This document shows positions 9,181-18,143 of a stretch of 64,000 bases of DNA, piece by piece. The DNA comes from CAVRTM01 sp963724015. Lineage in GTDB: Bacteria; Actinomycetota; Actinomycetes; Actinomycetales; Dermatophilaceae. The DNA lies in NCBI GenBank assembly GCA_963724015.1, contig CAVRTM010000022.1, positions 301,582-365,581 on the forward strand, given 5' to 3'. Made by a program: the position numbers and the translations under genes. Within the stretch, counting starts at the first letter, position 1, and each line of letters begins with the position of its first letter. Below the pieces are notes generated by a model. It did no database searches. It was given only the letters and a program-made list of their open reading frames with translations, and was not told where the DNA came from.

Positions 9181-9780
9181 ATGACGGCAAACACGACACT
9201 GCGCCAGCTGGCGGGTATGGCTGATCAACCGGCCACCATGGCGGAGTCAACACTGATCCTGATCGACTGCCAGAACACCTACACCCGCGGCGTGTTGGAG
9301 CTCGACGGTGTGCAGGCTGCCCTGGACCAGGCGGCAGAGCTCCTGGACCGCGCGCGCAGCGCACGGATCCCGATCTTCCACGTCGCGCACGACGGCGGAG
9401 CGGGCTCGCCGTACGACGTGCGGGCCGACATCGGTCGGATCGTGGACCGGGTGGCACCCCGTGAGGGGGAACCCGTCATCGTGAAGGCGTTTCCGAACGC
9501 CTTCACCGGCACCAACCTGGACAAGCAGCTGAGCGCCGCACCAGGACGGGACCTGATCCTGGCCGGCTTCATGACCCACATGTGCGTGAGCTCCACAGCC
9601 AGGGGCGCGTTCAGCCTCGGCTACCGACCGGCGGTCGTGGCGGGGGCCACCGCTACCCGGGCGCTACCCGGGCCCAACGACGAGCCGGTCTCGGCGGCTG
9701 CCCTCCAGGCCGCGAGCCTGGCCGCGGTCTGCGATCTGTTCGGCGTCGTCGTCCCCACCGCCAGCGCCATCCCCGGCTGA
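9181..9780 (+). CDS. Cysteine hydrolase (isochorismatase family)
   Basis: A 199-residue alpha/beta enzyme of the isochorismatase-like cysteine hydrolase family. The triad is complete: Asp29 in LILIDCQNTY, Lys102 in VKAFPNAF and Cys135 in THMCVSSTARG. Members hydrolyse nicotinamide, N-carbamoyl compounds, ureidoacrylate, isochorismate and others; this sequence does not identify the substrate. A GAAGGAG site lies six bases before the ATG. It is a single gene next to a decayed LysR regulator, which may once have controlled it. Confidence 0.88.
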   Translation: MTANTTLRQLAGMADQPATMAESTLILIDCQNTYTRGVLELDGVQAALDQAAELLDRARSARIPIFHVAHDGGAGSPYDVRADIGRIVDRVAPREGEPVIVKAFPNAFTGTNLDKQLSAAPGRDLILAGFMTHMCVSSTARGAFSLGYRPAVVAGATATRALPGPNDEPVSAAALQAASLAAVCDLFGVVVPTASAIPG

Positions 9781-9888
9781 CCCTCTCCGGGCGCCACACG
9801 CCACATCCGCGGACCCCGTCGACGGAGGAGGGGTTGCACTCATCACGAGCCTGCGGTGTGATCGCGGTGGACGGCGAAGGGTCAGACG

Positions 9889-10678
9889 ATGCGCTTGGAT
9901 CTCGAGTGCTTGGAGAGCTTTCTCGTACTGGTGCAGGAGGGACACTATGGACGTGCCGCGAGGTCCCGCCGGTGTGGTGGGGCTGACGGCAGAAGGTGCC
10001 CGTGTGGCGGCTGAGGCGGCGCCGCTGCTGGATCAGGAGCGCAGGGTCCGCAGAGCCGCGGAGGGTCACCTGACCGTCGTCACCCTCGGGGTCCCACACG
10101 ACGGTGGAACTCAGGGCGTCAACAAGCAGGCGCTGGCAGACGTGCGGCGAATGCTGCGACTTGATCATCCCGACGCCACACTGGTGTGCCGCTTCACCCC
10201 CTTTCCGTTGATGACGACGTGGCTGCTGGATGGGCAGACTGACGTCCAGCTGACGGCCGGGCCGATCCGCCATCCGCGGGTCTCGTCGGCACCCATAGGC
10301 TCAGTCGCCCGGCAGGCCGTCGTTTCTGCCCGTGACGGGTTGGCTGAGGCCGAATGGGTGCCCCTGGAACAGTTGGTCGATCAACCGATGCTCCACAACC
10401 CGGACCTGCCGAACGAGTTCATGGAGCCTTTCTGGTTGGGGGACATCCGCCCTGCGAACCAGGCTCACTTGGTGAGCATCGCTGCGTGTAGCAGCCGAGA
10501 GGTGTTCGAGCACGTGATGAGAGCCGCTGGAGTGGCGGTGGTGCTGGGCACCCATGCTGATGCTGTTCCGGCCGGACTCGGGTCCTGCCACTGCAGGATG
10601 TTCCGCCGCTCACGCTGCACGCGGCTCGGCGTACCGTCGACCGCCGAATGCTGGTGGAGTCCGTCGTCAGGGCTCTCC
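9889..10678 (+). pseudogene. LysR-family regulator, missing the DNA-recognition region
   Basis: The N-terminal part reads MRLDLECLESFLVLVQEGHYGRAAR, the first helices of a LysR winged-helix domain. It then jumps, with a frame change near 9960, to PAGVVGLTAEGARVAAEAAPLL, the end of that domain. About 30 residues that would hold the recognition helix are missing. The effector domain follows (HLTVVTLGVPHDGG...). Another shift near 10590 leads to VPPLTLHAARRTVDRRMLVESVVRALQ, the usual LysR C-terminal end. The gene is broken in at least two places and cannot make a DNA-binding protein. Its 3' end abuts the decarboxylase fragment. Confidence 0.75.
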
Positions 10679-11510
10679 AGGTGGCATCGCTCATGAAGTC
10701 GGCATCGCGTTCCATGTCGGCTCGCAACAGCGGGAGCCGACACAGTGGGAGGGACCGCTGCGCACCACCGGCGAGATCCAGCGGCAACTGGCCGCTCAAG
10801 GGCTGTGTCTGTCCACCGTGGACATCGGCGGCGGATTTCCCGGCTCCTACCGGGATCCCACCCCACCGATCAGCGCCTACGGCACGGCGATCATGGCCTC
10901 CATCACCCGGAACCTCGCGCGCCCCTTGCCCAGCGTCATGTGCGAACCAGGACGGTTCCTCGTTGCCGACGCCGGAGTCATCGAGACCGAGGTCGTGCTG
11001 GTGGCGCGCAGGGAGGGGCTCCGGTGGGTCTACCTCGACATCGGGCTCTTCGGCGGGTTGGCCGAGGCGCTGGACGAGGCGATCACCTACCGCATCGGCT
11101 GGCCGGGTGACAGGGGCCCGTGCGGACCCGTGGTGATTGCCGGTCCGACCTGCGACAGCGTCGACGTGCTCTATCGCGAGGCTGGATATCGGCTGCCGCT
11201 CGACCTCCGACCCGGTGACAAGCTCCACCTGAGCTCCGCAGGGGCCTACACGGCCACGTACGCGTCCGTAGGGTTCAACGGCATACCTCCACTGCGCGTG
11301 TACTGCCTGCCCGCGAAGAGTGAGCAGGAGCAGCAGCGAGCGCCGGGGGGCATCACCTCGCCCCTCGCCGGCTGGACGGCACGAAGGCGTGAGGGCCAAG
11401 GCAGAGGCGCAGCGATGGTGGACCCTGCCACGGGTCACCGAGGTGACGCCGCTTCCACCCCTGGTCGGCCCCCGGCGGCGGAGACCCGGACGCGGCGAGG
11501 ACCGGCATGA
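10679..11510 (+). pseudogene. Ornithine/diaminopimelate-type decarboxylase, C-terminal half
   Basis: The frame contains the second half of a fold-type III PLP decarboxylase: VGIAFHVGSQQREPTQW, then VDIGGGFPGSY with the glycine-rich PLP phosphate loop, CEPGRFLVADAG, GPTCDSVDVLY with the active-site cysteine, and SAGAYTATYASVGFNG. The N-terminal half with the PLP-binding lysine is absent. The sequence begins exactly where the LysR gene ends, so a single deletion probably joined the two. Homology stops near 11350; the frame then runs to 11510. An inactive remnant of amino-acid decarboxylation or polyamine synthesis. Confidence 0.78.
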
Positions 11511-11592
11511 CCGGCATGACCGGTTGCGCGCGCCTCCTCCAACGGCTCCGGCCCCGCGGGAACGACCATCAACCACCACGAGGTGGACAGCC

Positions 11593-12429
11593 ATGGACAT
11601 CATCTTCGCCCTCAGCAGCGCATGCGGCTACGGCGCATCCGACTTCTTCGCCGGTATGGGTGGTCGCAGGTCACAACCGGTGGCTGTGGCTGCCCTGTCC
11701 CAGCCGCTGAGCCTGGTGGTGGCGCTGACAGCCCTGATGGTCCTGCCGGGGCGCCCCGACGCAGCCTCCCTGGTCTGGGGTGGCGTGGCTGGTCTCGGCA
11801 TCGGCACGGGAACGGTCTTCCTGTACGTCGGCCTGGCCGGTGCACCCATGTCCGTCGTCGCCACGCTCTCCGGAGTCATCACCAGCCTCCTGCCTGCGCT
11901 CGTCGGGGTTGCCCTCGGGGCACGGCTCAGCGAAGGAGCGTATGCCGGGATCGGCCTGGCTGTACCGGCGTCGGCCCTGGTGTCGACGACAGCCTCACGT
12001 GAGGCCGTCTCACGTTGTTCCCGCGTCGGCCTGGCAACGGGGGCGGGAGCCGGCTGCGGGTTCGCCGCGCAGTTCATCGCCCTGCACCGTGTCGGCGCAG
12101 CGGCGGGTGCCTGGCCCCTGGTCATCGCAGAGTTGGTCGCCACCCTCCTGGTCGGTGCCTATGGGAGCCGCCGCGGCTTCACCGCATACGCCTGGCATGC
12201 TGCGCTGCCGTCCGCGGCCGTCGCCGGGAGCCTCGGTGGTCTGGCCACGCTCGGCTACTTCCTGGCCACTGGCTATGGTCCGCTGCCGGTGGTGGCCGTG
12301 CTCGCGTCGCTCTATCCCGGTGTCACCGTCGTGATGGCGCGCGTCATCGTCGGCGAGCGCTGGAGCAGGCTCCAACAGCTGGGGCTGCTCGGTAGCGCGG
12401 CGTCCGTAGCGCTGATCTGCGGGGGTTGA
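11593..12429 (+). CDS. EamA/DMT-family transporter
   Basis: A 278-residue membrane protein with ten hydrophobic helices in two repeats, the standard size and architecture of EamA (drug/metabolite transporter) permeases. The start is MDIIFALSSACGYGASDFFAG and the second repeat contains GYGPLPVVAVLASLYPGVTVVMA, a typical helix pair for the family. It probably exports an amino acid or other small metabolite through the cytoplasmic membrane. It is on the same strand as the decarboxylase remnant and could be the survivor of a LysR-decarboxylase-exporter group. Confidence 0.85.
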   Translation: MDIIFALSSACGYGASDFFAGMGGRRSQPVAVAALSQPLSLVVALTALMVLPGRPDAASLVWGGVAGLGIGTGTVFLYVGLAGAPMSVVATLSGVITSLLPALVGVALGARLSEGAYAGIGLAVPASALVSTTASREAVSRCSRVGLATGAGAGCGFAAQFIALHRVGAAAGAWPLVIAELVATLLVGAYGSRRGFTAYAWHAALPSAAVAGSLGGLATLGYFLATGYGPLPVVAVLASLYPGVTVVMARVIVGERWSRLQQLGLLGSAASVALICGG

Positions 12430-12481
12430 GACCTCTGACGAGGGTGAGGCCGGCATGCGGCTCCCGGTCGACCGTTGAGTG

Positions 12482-12900
12482 GATGAGTCGGTCGGTACGC
12501 CGGGTTCTGTCTACGCCCGCCGTTGCCGGCGGACGACGGACGGTCATCCATCTCGGGTGCACGTTGCCGTGCACCTCCAGCGGTCTACCCGCAAGCTCGG
12601 GCGGGCCGCCCTCGAGCGCTTGCTGTCTGACCTTGCTCCGGGTGGGGTTTACCAAGCCACGCCAGTCACCTGGCGTGCTGGTGGTCTCTTACACCACCGT
12701 TTCACCCTTACCGCGCCGCCTGCCCGGCCGGAGCCGGGTGTTCGACGTGGCGGTCTGTTTTCTGTGGCACTGTCCCGCGAGTCACCCCGGGTGGCCGTTA
12801 GCCACCACCCTGCCCTGCGGAGCCCGGACGTTCCTCGGCGATGTGCGTTACCCGGGACCCCGGGACCACAGCATCGACGCGACCGTCTGACCGACTCATC
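12482..12900 (-). ncRNA. rnpB: RNase P RNA (type A)
   Basis: The catalytic RNA of RNase P, which removes 5' leaders from tRNA precursors. The two ends pair as a 12-base P1 helix: GATGAGTCGGTC at the 5' end (12900 downward) and GACCGACTCATC at the 3' end (12493-12482). Conserved P4 and core elements are present: GAGGAACGTCCGGGCTCC near the 5' end, GACAGTGCCACAGAAA, GGTAAGGGTGAAACGG and, near the 3' end, ACAGAACCCGGCGTAC. The length of about 419 bases fits actinobacterial rnpB. Long protein frames across this region on both strands are not genes. Confidence 0.95.
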
Positions 12901-12945
12901 CGCCGCACAGCATACGGCCAGCGGCAGCCCGCTCAGGACACCTCC
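12901..12945 (-). promoter_or_regulatory. Probable rnpB promoter
   Basis: On the minus strand a TATGCT hexamer at 12914-12909 lies eight bases before the RNase P RNA 5' end, matching a sigma-70-type -10 box. No strong -35 box is visible at the usual distance; TCCTGA is the best candidate. The promoter overlaps the last codons of the carbonic anhydrase gene, which is transcribed in the same direction. Confidence 0.4.
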
Positions 12946-13424
12946 GTCAGGGTGCCGTCGGTGACCGAGTAGACGAAGCCGCGTACCTGGTCCTGGTGCG
13001 GGATGAACGGGCTCGCCTGGATGCGGGCGATGGACTGGCGGACGTCCTGGGCGGGATCGCGGAACGACTCCGGCGACCATGAGGGCCGCACGCCGCTGTC
13101 CGCCTCGACCTGGGCCAGGAAGTCGTCGTCGGTGAACGTCAGCATGCCGCAGTCGGTGTGGTGGACCAGGACGATCTCGCGGGTGCCGAGCAGGCGCTGG
13201 CTGATGGCCAGCGAGCGGACCGCGTCCTCGGTCACGACGCCCCCGGCGTTGCGGATCACGTGGGCGTCGCCCTCCCGCAGGCCCAGCAGTCCCTGCGGGT
13301 CGAGCCGCGCATCCATGCACGCGACGACCGCCACGTGCAGCGCGGGCGGCATCGGCAGGTCGCCGCGGTCGAACCTGTCGGCGTAGGCCCGGGCGTTGGT
13401 CAGGAGATCGTCGGTGGCACTCAT
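12933..13424 (-). CDS. Beta-class carbonic anhydrase
   Basis: A 163-residue zinc enzyme that interconverts CO2 and bicarbonate in the cytosol. Zinc ligands are Cys36 in CMDAR (with the Asp38/Arg40 dyad), His89 and Cys92 in HHTDC. The ATG at 13424 is chosen over an in-frame start 12 codons upstream because GGAGGA sits six bases before it. The length matches short actinobacterial beta-carbonic anhydrases (Rv1284-like group). Bicarbonate supply for carboxylases such as acetyl-CoA carboxylase would be a sensible role. It ends 33 bases before the RNase P RNA. Confidence 0.92.
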   Translation of the reverse strand: MSATDDLLTNARAYADRFDRGDLPMPPALHVAVVACMDARLDPQGLLGLREGDAHVIRNAGGVVTEDAVRSLAISQRLLGTREIVLVHHTDCGMLTFTDDDFLAQVEADSGVRPSWSPESFRDPAQDVRQSIARIQASPFIPHQDQVRGFVYSVTDGTLTEVS

Positions 13425-13477
13425 GCTCGTCCTCCAGGGCTGGTGGTGCGGTGGGTCCACGCCGCCGGCGGCGACGG

Positions 13478-14974
13478 TCAGCGGGTCGGTTCCGGGTGCT
13501 GAGCCGCGTCGGTCGGCTCCGCGGGCTCGTCAACGGACACGAGCTCGAAGCGCAGCACCCGCCGGCTCAGGTCCGCCTCGACCAGCCGTGCCGTCACCTC
13601 ACTGCCGGCCGGCGCCACGCCGGTGAGCGGGGCGAGGATCGCCGGCTCGGCGATCTGGATCAGCCCGCCGTCCTTGCGGGCGTCGACGACGACGGCACGG
13701 AACGTCCGTCCGACCAGGTGCTGCAGCGAGGCCACCTCGACCGCGTCGGTGCTGGCCCGGTCGACCGCGGCGGCGACCCGGTCGGATCGGGCCATCACCT
13801 CCGGCAGGGACGCCAGGCTCTCGCGGGCCCAGGCCGGCACCTCCACGCCACGGCACACCGCCTCGCACACGACCAGACCGAAGCGGTCCACCAGCCGGCG
13901 CAGCGGCGCCGTCACGTGGGCGTACGCGGCAGCGACCGCCGCGTGACCCGTCTGCGCGGGCAGGTCACCGTCGAACGGGGTGTAACCGGCGCCGCGGAAC
14001 AGCACCGTCGCCTCGTGGATCAGGGCCAGGTGCTTGGGGTCACTGCGGTCAAGGGAACGCAGGAACTCGCCGTACCGGCTGCCCTCGGGCCAGGTGACGC
14101 CCAGGGCGCGGGCCTGCTGGCGGAACTGGGCCACCGTGCGGCCCTCCGGCTCGGGCATGGTGCGCAGGATGCCGACGCGGGCCTGCAGCATCATCTCCGC
14201 CGCGGCCATCCCGGTCATCAGGGAGATCTGGGCGTTCCAGTCCTCGGCCGGCACCGGCGGCCGGAAGCCGACCAGGTAGCGGCCGTCCTGCATCGTCACC
14301 TCCTGCTCCGGCATCGGCAGGTTCGCGCCGCCACGGGCCTGCTCCAGGGCGATCCGGCGCTCCCCCACCTCCTTCAGCAGCAGCAGCCGCTCGTCCGCGG
14401 TGCCGGCGTCGACCGCCGCCTGCACGCCCTCGTAGTCCATCCGCTCGACGCTGCGCACCATCGCGCGGTAGACCTCGGCGGCCACACCGCGCCCGTCGCC
14501 GTCGAGGCGCAGGTCCCACACGAACGCCGGGCGGGCCTCCCCCGGCAGCAGGCTCGCGGCATCCTCGCTGAGCGTCTCCGGGTGCAGCGGCGTGCTGCGG
14601 TCGGGCGCGTAGATGGTCTGGCCGCGGCGCCGGGTCTCGCGGTCGATCGCGCCCCCCGCCACCACCCAGGACGGCACGTCGGCGATGGCGTAGCGGACGC
14701 GGTAGCCGCCGTCCGTGCGCTCCAGGAACATCGCCTGGTCCAGGTCCTTGGAGCCCGCCGGGTCCACGGTGAAGAAGGGCAGCGCGGTCTCGTCCCGCTC
14801 GGGCAGGCGGGGGTTGGCGACCGCCTCGCTGGCCTCGGCGAGCACCTCGGGCGGGAACTCGGCCGGCACGTGCAGTTCGGCGCGGATGGCGTCGAAGACG
14901 GCGTGCAGCACCTGCCCGTCCACGCCGGCTGGCTCACGCTCCTCGAGCAGCCGGTTGACCCATCGCGTCGCCAT
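13478..14974 (-). CDS. RNB-domain ribonuclease (RNase II/R family)
   Basis: A 498-residue 3'-5' exoribonuclease of the RNB family. The catalytic metal-binding stretch PFFTVDPAGSKDLDQAMFLE lies near residue 70. Further RNB features are YAIADVPSWV, RGQTIYAPDRSTPLHP, TLSEDAASLLPGEARPAFV and HVTAPLRRLVDRFGL. It lacks the N-terminal cold-shock domains and the long C-terminal S1 and basic tail of RNase R, as is common for the short actinobacterial form. It degrades RNA in the cytosol. The ATG at 14974 is used; an in-frame GTG three codons upstream is an alternative. Confidence 0.9.
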   Translation of the reverse strand: MATRWVNRLLEEREPAGVDGQVLHAVFDAIRAELHVPAEFPPEVLAEASEAVANPRLPERDETALPFFTVDPAGSKDLDQAMFLERTDGGYRVRYAIADVPSWVVAGGAIDRETRRRGQTIYAPDRSTPLHPETLSEDAASLLPGEARPAFVWDLRLDGDGRGVAAEVYRAMVRSVERMDYEGVQAAVDAGTADERLLLLKEVGERRIALEQARGGANLPMPEQEVTMQDGRYLVGFRPPVPAEDWNAQISLMTGMAAAEMMLQARVGILRTMPEPEGRTVAQFRQQARALGVTWPEGSRYGEFLRSLDRSDPKHLALIHEATVLFRGAGYTPFDGDLPAQTGHAAVAAAYAHVTAPLRRLVDRFGLVVCEAVCRGVEVPAWARESLASLPEVMARSDRVAAAVDRASTDAVEVASLQHLVGRTFRAVVVDARKDGGLIQIAEPAILAPLTGVAPAGSEVTARLVEADLSRRVLRFELVSVDEPAEPTDAAQHPEPTR

Positions 14975-15037
14975 GTCGGTCACCCTACGCAACCACCCCG
15001 TCCCCGCACCCCGGGACGGCGCACCTACGCTGTGCCC

Positions 15038-15784
15038 GTGCTCATCCTGCTGCCTCCCTCGGAGACCAAGACGGAGCGCACCCGGGGCCGCCCGGCCGAC
15101 CTGGCGCGGCTGTCCTTCCCCCAGCTCGCGCCGCAGCGCGAGGCCGTCGCCCGCGAGCTGGCCGCGGTCAGCGCCGGCAGCGACGCGCCCGTCCGGCTGG
15201 GGGTCAGCGCCAACCTCACCGCCGAGATCGCCCGCAACACCCGGCTGGCCTCCTCCCCCGCGGTCGCCGCCGCGGACCTCTACACCGGGGTCCTGTACGA
15301 CGCGCTGGACCTCGCCTCGCTGGACCCGGCCGCGCGGCGCCGCGCGAACCGCTGGCTGGTCGTGGTCTCCGCCCTGTACGGCGCGCTGCGCCCGGGTGAC
15401 AAGGTCGCGCCGTACCGCCTGTCGATGGGCGTGAACCTGGGCTCGCTCGGTCCGCTCGCCTCCGTCTGGCGCGAGCCCCTGGCCGACGTGCTCCCTGCGG
15501 CGGCCGGTCGGGGCGTCATCGTGGACTGCCGCTCCAGCACGTACGCCGCCGCGTGGGTGCCGCGGGGCCCGCTCGCGCAGCGGTGGGTGCAGGTGCGCGT
15601 GCCCGGCGCGACTCACATGGCCAAGCACACCCGCGGCCTGGTCGCGCGCCACCTGTGCGAGGTGGGCGCCGACCCGAGAAGCCCACAGGCGCTCCAGGAG
15701 GTGGTCCAGGAGGCCTTCGCGGCGACGCTCATGGCGCCCCACCGACCCGGGCAGCCCTGGGTCCTGGACACGACCGCCCCGTGA
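15038..15784 (+). CDS. yaaA: YaaA-family peroxide stress protein
   Basis: A 248-residue protein of the YaaA (DUF328/UPF0246) family. It starts VLILLPPSETKTE, matching the family's conserved LxSPAKT/PPSETK opening. It also has LYTGVLYDALDL, VVSALYGALRPGDKVAPYRLSMG and VDCRSSTYAAAW. E. coli YaaA limits intracellular iron and oxidative DNA damage; the same role here is inferred. The start is a GTG at 15038; a GTG two codons earlier is possible. Its stop codon overlaps the start of the next gene (GTGA), so the two are translationally coupled. Confidence 0.88.
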   Translation: MLILLPPSETKTERTRGRPADLARLSFPQLAPQREAVARELAAVSAGSDAPVRLGVSANLTAEIARNTRLASSPAVAAADLYTGVLYDALDLASLDPAARRRANRWLVVVSALYGALRPGDKVAPYRLSMGVNLGSLGPLASVWREPLADVLPAAAGRGVIVDCRSSTYAAAWVPRGPLAQRWVQVRVPGATHMAKHTRGLVARHLCEVGADPRSPQALQEVVQEAFAATLMAPHRPGQPWVLDTTAP

Positions 15785-16881
15785 CTGCCGCAGAGCTGGT
15801 GGACCTCGCCCAGCGGGTCGGCCCGGTCATGATCTTCCTGGTGGCGATCACCATCGTCGCCGAGATCGCGGACATCGCGGGCGTCTTCGACGTCGCCGGC
15901 CACTGGGCCGCGCGGCTCGGCCGCCACCGCACGCCGCTGCTCTGGCTCCTGCTGGTGCTGCTGTCGTGCCTGGCGACCATCGTCCTCAGCCTCGACACCA
16001 CCGCGGTGCTGCTGACGCCGGTGGTCATCGCCGTGGCGCGCCAGCTCGGGCTCAGCGCCGTGCCCTTCGTGATGACGACGGTCTGGCTGGCCAACACGGC
16101 ATCACTCCTGCTGCCCGTCTCCAACCTCACCAACCTGCTGGCGCTGCACCACTTCTCGCTGCTGGGGCTGGGCACCGCCGGCTACCTGCGGCTGGCCCTG
16201 TGGCCGGCCCTGGCGTCGATCGGGGCCAGTGTCGTCGTCCTCGCCCTGCTGCACCGGCGGAGCCTGCGCGGCCGCTACGAGCTGGACGCCCCGCCCGAGC
16301 CGCACGACCGGACCCTGCTCACGGTGGCCGGGCTGGTGTGCGTCGCCCTCGGCCCGGCGTTCGTCAGCGGCGTCACCCCGGCCATCCCCGCCAGCATCGC
16401 CGCGGGAGTCCTCGCCGTCGTGCTGAGGGCCCGCAGCCGGGGGACGCTGCGCACGGTCAAAGTGCCGTGGCTGGTGGTCCTCGGAGTCTGCGCCCTGTTC
16501 GTCGTCGTGGACGTCGCCGGGCGCCACGGGCTGAATGCGCTGCTCACCGGCTGGGTCGGCGACGGCACCTCCGGGGCGGACCTCTTGCGGCTCAGCGGCA
16601 TCGGCGCGGTGTCGGCCAACGCGGTCAACAACCTGCCCGCCTACCTGGCCCTCGAGCCGGTCGCCAGCGCCGACCCGCGGCGGCTGATGGCCCTGCTCAT
16701 CGGCGTGAACTGCGGGCCCCTGGTGACCATCTGGGCGTCGCTGGCGACGATCCTGTGGCGGGAGCGGTGCCGCAAGGGCGACGTGTCGGTCTCCGTCCGC
16801 ACCTTCGCCTGGCAGGGCGCGCTCTGCGCCGCCGCGTCGATCGGTGCCGCCGTGGCGGCGCTCACCTGGCTGCACCCCTGA
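15781..16881 (+). CDS. ArsB/NhaD (SLC13-like) permease
   Basis: A 366-residue membrane protein with about ten helices, of the ion-transporter superfamily that contains ArsB, NhaD and SLC13. Characteristic loops are LSLDTTAVLLTPVVIAVAR and NTASLLLPVSNLTNLL in the first half and SANAVNNLPAYLAL and INCGPLVTIWASLATIL-like segments in the second. It moves an anion such as arsenite, a dicarboxylate or sodium/proton across the membrane. No arsR or arsC is nearby, so an arsenic role is not supported. The GTG start overlaps the yaaA stop by four bases, indicating one operon. Confidence 0.85.
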   Translation: MTAAELVDLAQRVGPVMIFLVAITIVAEIADIAGVFDVAGHWAARLGRHRTPLLWLLLVLLSCLATIVLSLDTTAVLLTPVVIAVARQLGLSAVPFVMTTVWLANTASLLLPVSNLTNLLALHHFSLLGLGTAGYLRLALWPALASIGASVVVLALLHRRSLRGRYELDAPPEPHDRTLLTVAGLVCVALGPAFVSGVTPAIPASIAAGVLAVVLRARSRGTLRTVKVPWLVVLGVCALFVVVDVAGRHGLNALLTGWVGDGTSGADLLRLSGIGAVSANAVNNLPAYLALEPVASADPRRLMALLIGVNCGPLVTIWASLATILWRERCRKGDVSVSVRTFAWQGALCAAASIGAAVAALTWLHP

Positions 16882-16902
16882 CCCGGCTGCACCCTCCTGG
16901 CC

Positions 16903-16971
16903 ACCGGACGCACCGGGCTACCCGAATCCGGACACCGGACGGTCGAATTCGGGCGCTAGGGTGCGTCCGGT
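16903..16971. terminator. Nested inverted repeats between converging genes
   Basis: A perfect 12-base inverted repeat (16903-16914, ACCGGACGCACC, with 16960-16971) encloses a second 7-base pair of arms (16921-16927 CCCGAAT with 16947-16953). It lies where the plus-strand permease and the minus-strand metZ gene converge; the right arm covers the last codons of metZ. A bidirectional terminator is the likely role. No T-tract follows, as is usual in this GC-rich group. Confidence 0.5.
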
Positions 16972-18143
16972 CGGGTGGTGAGGGCTCGCTGGAGGTCCTC
17001 GACCAGGTCGCGCACGTCCTCCAGGCCGACCGAGACCCGCAGGACGCCGTCGGTGATGCCCACGGCCAGCCGCGCCTCCTCACCCATCCGACGGTGGGTC
17101 GTGGTCGCCGGGTGGGTGATCAGGGACTTGGAGTCGCCGAGGTTGTTGGAGATGTCGATCACCTGCACGGCGTTCATCAGCGCGAAGGCCGCGTCCTTGC
17201 CGCCGTCCACCTCGAAGGTGACGACGGTGCCGCCGCCGTACATCTGGGCCTTGGCCAGCTCGTGCTGCGGGTGCGACTCCAGCCACGGGTAGACCACCCG
17301 CGAGACCCCCGGGCTGGCCTCCAGCGCCCGCGCCAGCTCCAGGGCCGCCGCGGCCTGCTTCTCCACCCGCAGCGACAGGGTCTCCACGCCCTTGAGCAGG
17401 ACCCACGCGTTGAACGGCGACATCGCCGGGCCGGTGTGGCGCATCAGGTTGCGCACCGGGCCGTCGATGAACTCGGAGGTGCCGAGCACGACGCCACCGA
17501 GGGTGCGGCCCTGGCCGTCGATGTGCTTGGTGGCCGAGTAGACGATGACGTCGGCGCCCTGCTCCAGCGGCCTGGAGAACACCGGCGTGCCGAAGACGTT
17601 GTCCACGACCACCTGTGCCCCCGCGGCGTGCGCCATCTCGGCGACGGCCCGGATGTCGACCAGCTCCTGCATCGGGTTGCTCGGGGTCTCGAAGAACACC
17701 GCCGCGGTCGGCTCGGACAGCGCCTCGCGCCACTGGTCGAGGTCGGGCCCGTCGACGAACACGGTCTCGACGCCCCACCGGGGCAGGATCTCGTCCAGGA
17801 TGACGAAGCACGAGCCGAACAGCCCCCGGGAGCTGACCACCCGGTCGCCCTGCCCCAGCAGCGCGGCCAGGGCCACGAAGACGGCGGACATGCCGGAGGC
17901 GGTGGCGAAGCACGCCTCCGCCCCCTCGAGCAGCCGCATCCGCTCCTCGAACATCGCCACGGTCGGGTTGCCGTAGCGGGAGTAGACGAACCGCTCGCTC
18001 TCGCCCTTGAACGCCGCCTCGGCCTCCTCGGCGGTGGCGTAGACGAACCCCGAGGTGAGGAACAGCGCCTCGGACGTCTCCTCGAAGGGCGTGCGGGTCA
18101 GGCCGCCGCGGACGGCCAGGGTGTCGGGGCGCAGCTCGGTCAT
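16956..18143 (-). CDS. metZ: O-succinylhomoserine sulfhydrylase
   Basis: A 395-residue PLP enzyme of the Cys/Met metabolism family, full length. It joins O-succinylhomoserine (or the acetyl ester) with sulfide to give homocysteine for methionine synthesis. Visible motifs are VYSRYGNPTVAMFEERM, the PLP-stacking region ATASGMSAVFVAL, ETPSNPMQELVDI, VDNVFGTP and the lysine motif YSATKHIDGQG. The LTSGFVYATAEEAEAAF opening fits MetZ better than MetB. Its ATG overlaps the stop of the rhodanese gene by four bases, so sulfur transfer and sulfhydrylation are translationally coupled. Confidence 0.9.
   Translation of the reverse strand: MTELRPDTLAVRGGLTRTPFEETSEALFLTSGFVYATAEEAEAAFKGESERFVYSRYGNPTVAMFEERMRLLEGAEACFATASGMSAVFVALAALLGQGDRVVSSRGLFGSCFVILDEILPRWGVETVFVDGPDLDQWREALSEPTAAVFFETPSNPMQELVDIRAVAEMAHAAGAQVVVDNVFGTPVFSRPLEQGADVIVYSATKHIDGQGRTLGGVVLGTSEFIDGPVRNLMRHTGPAMSPFNAWVLLKGVETLSLRVEKQAAAALELARALEASPGVSRVVYPWLESHPQHELAKAQMYGGGTVVTFEVDGGKDAAFALMNAVQVIDISNNLGDSKSLITHPATTTHRRMGEEARLAVGITDGVLRVSVGLEDVRDLVEDLQRALTTRPDAP

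Noticed and set aside
12426..12964. Protein frames across 12.4-13.0 kb
   Set aside because: The DNA folds as RNase P RNA with paired ends and conserved core; the frames are coincidental.
15781..16881. An arsenic resistance pump (ArsB)
   Set aside because: The fold fits, but no arsR, arsC or other arsenic gene is nearby, and coupling is to yaaA; only the broader permease family is supported.
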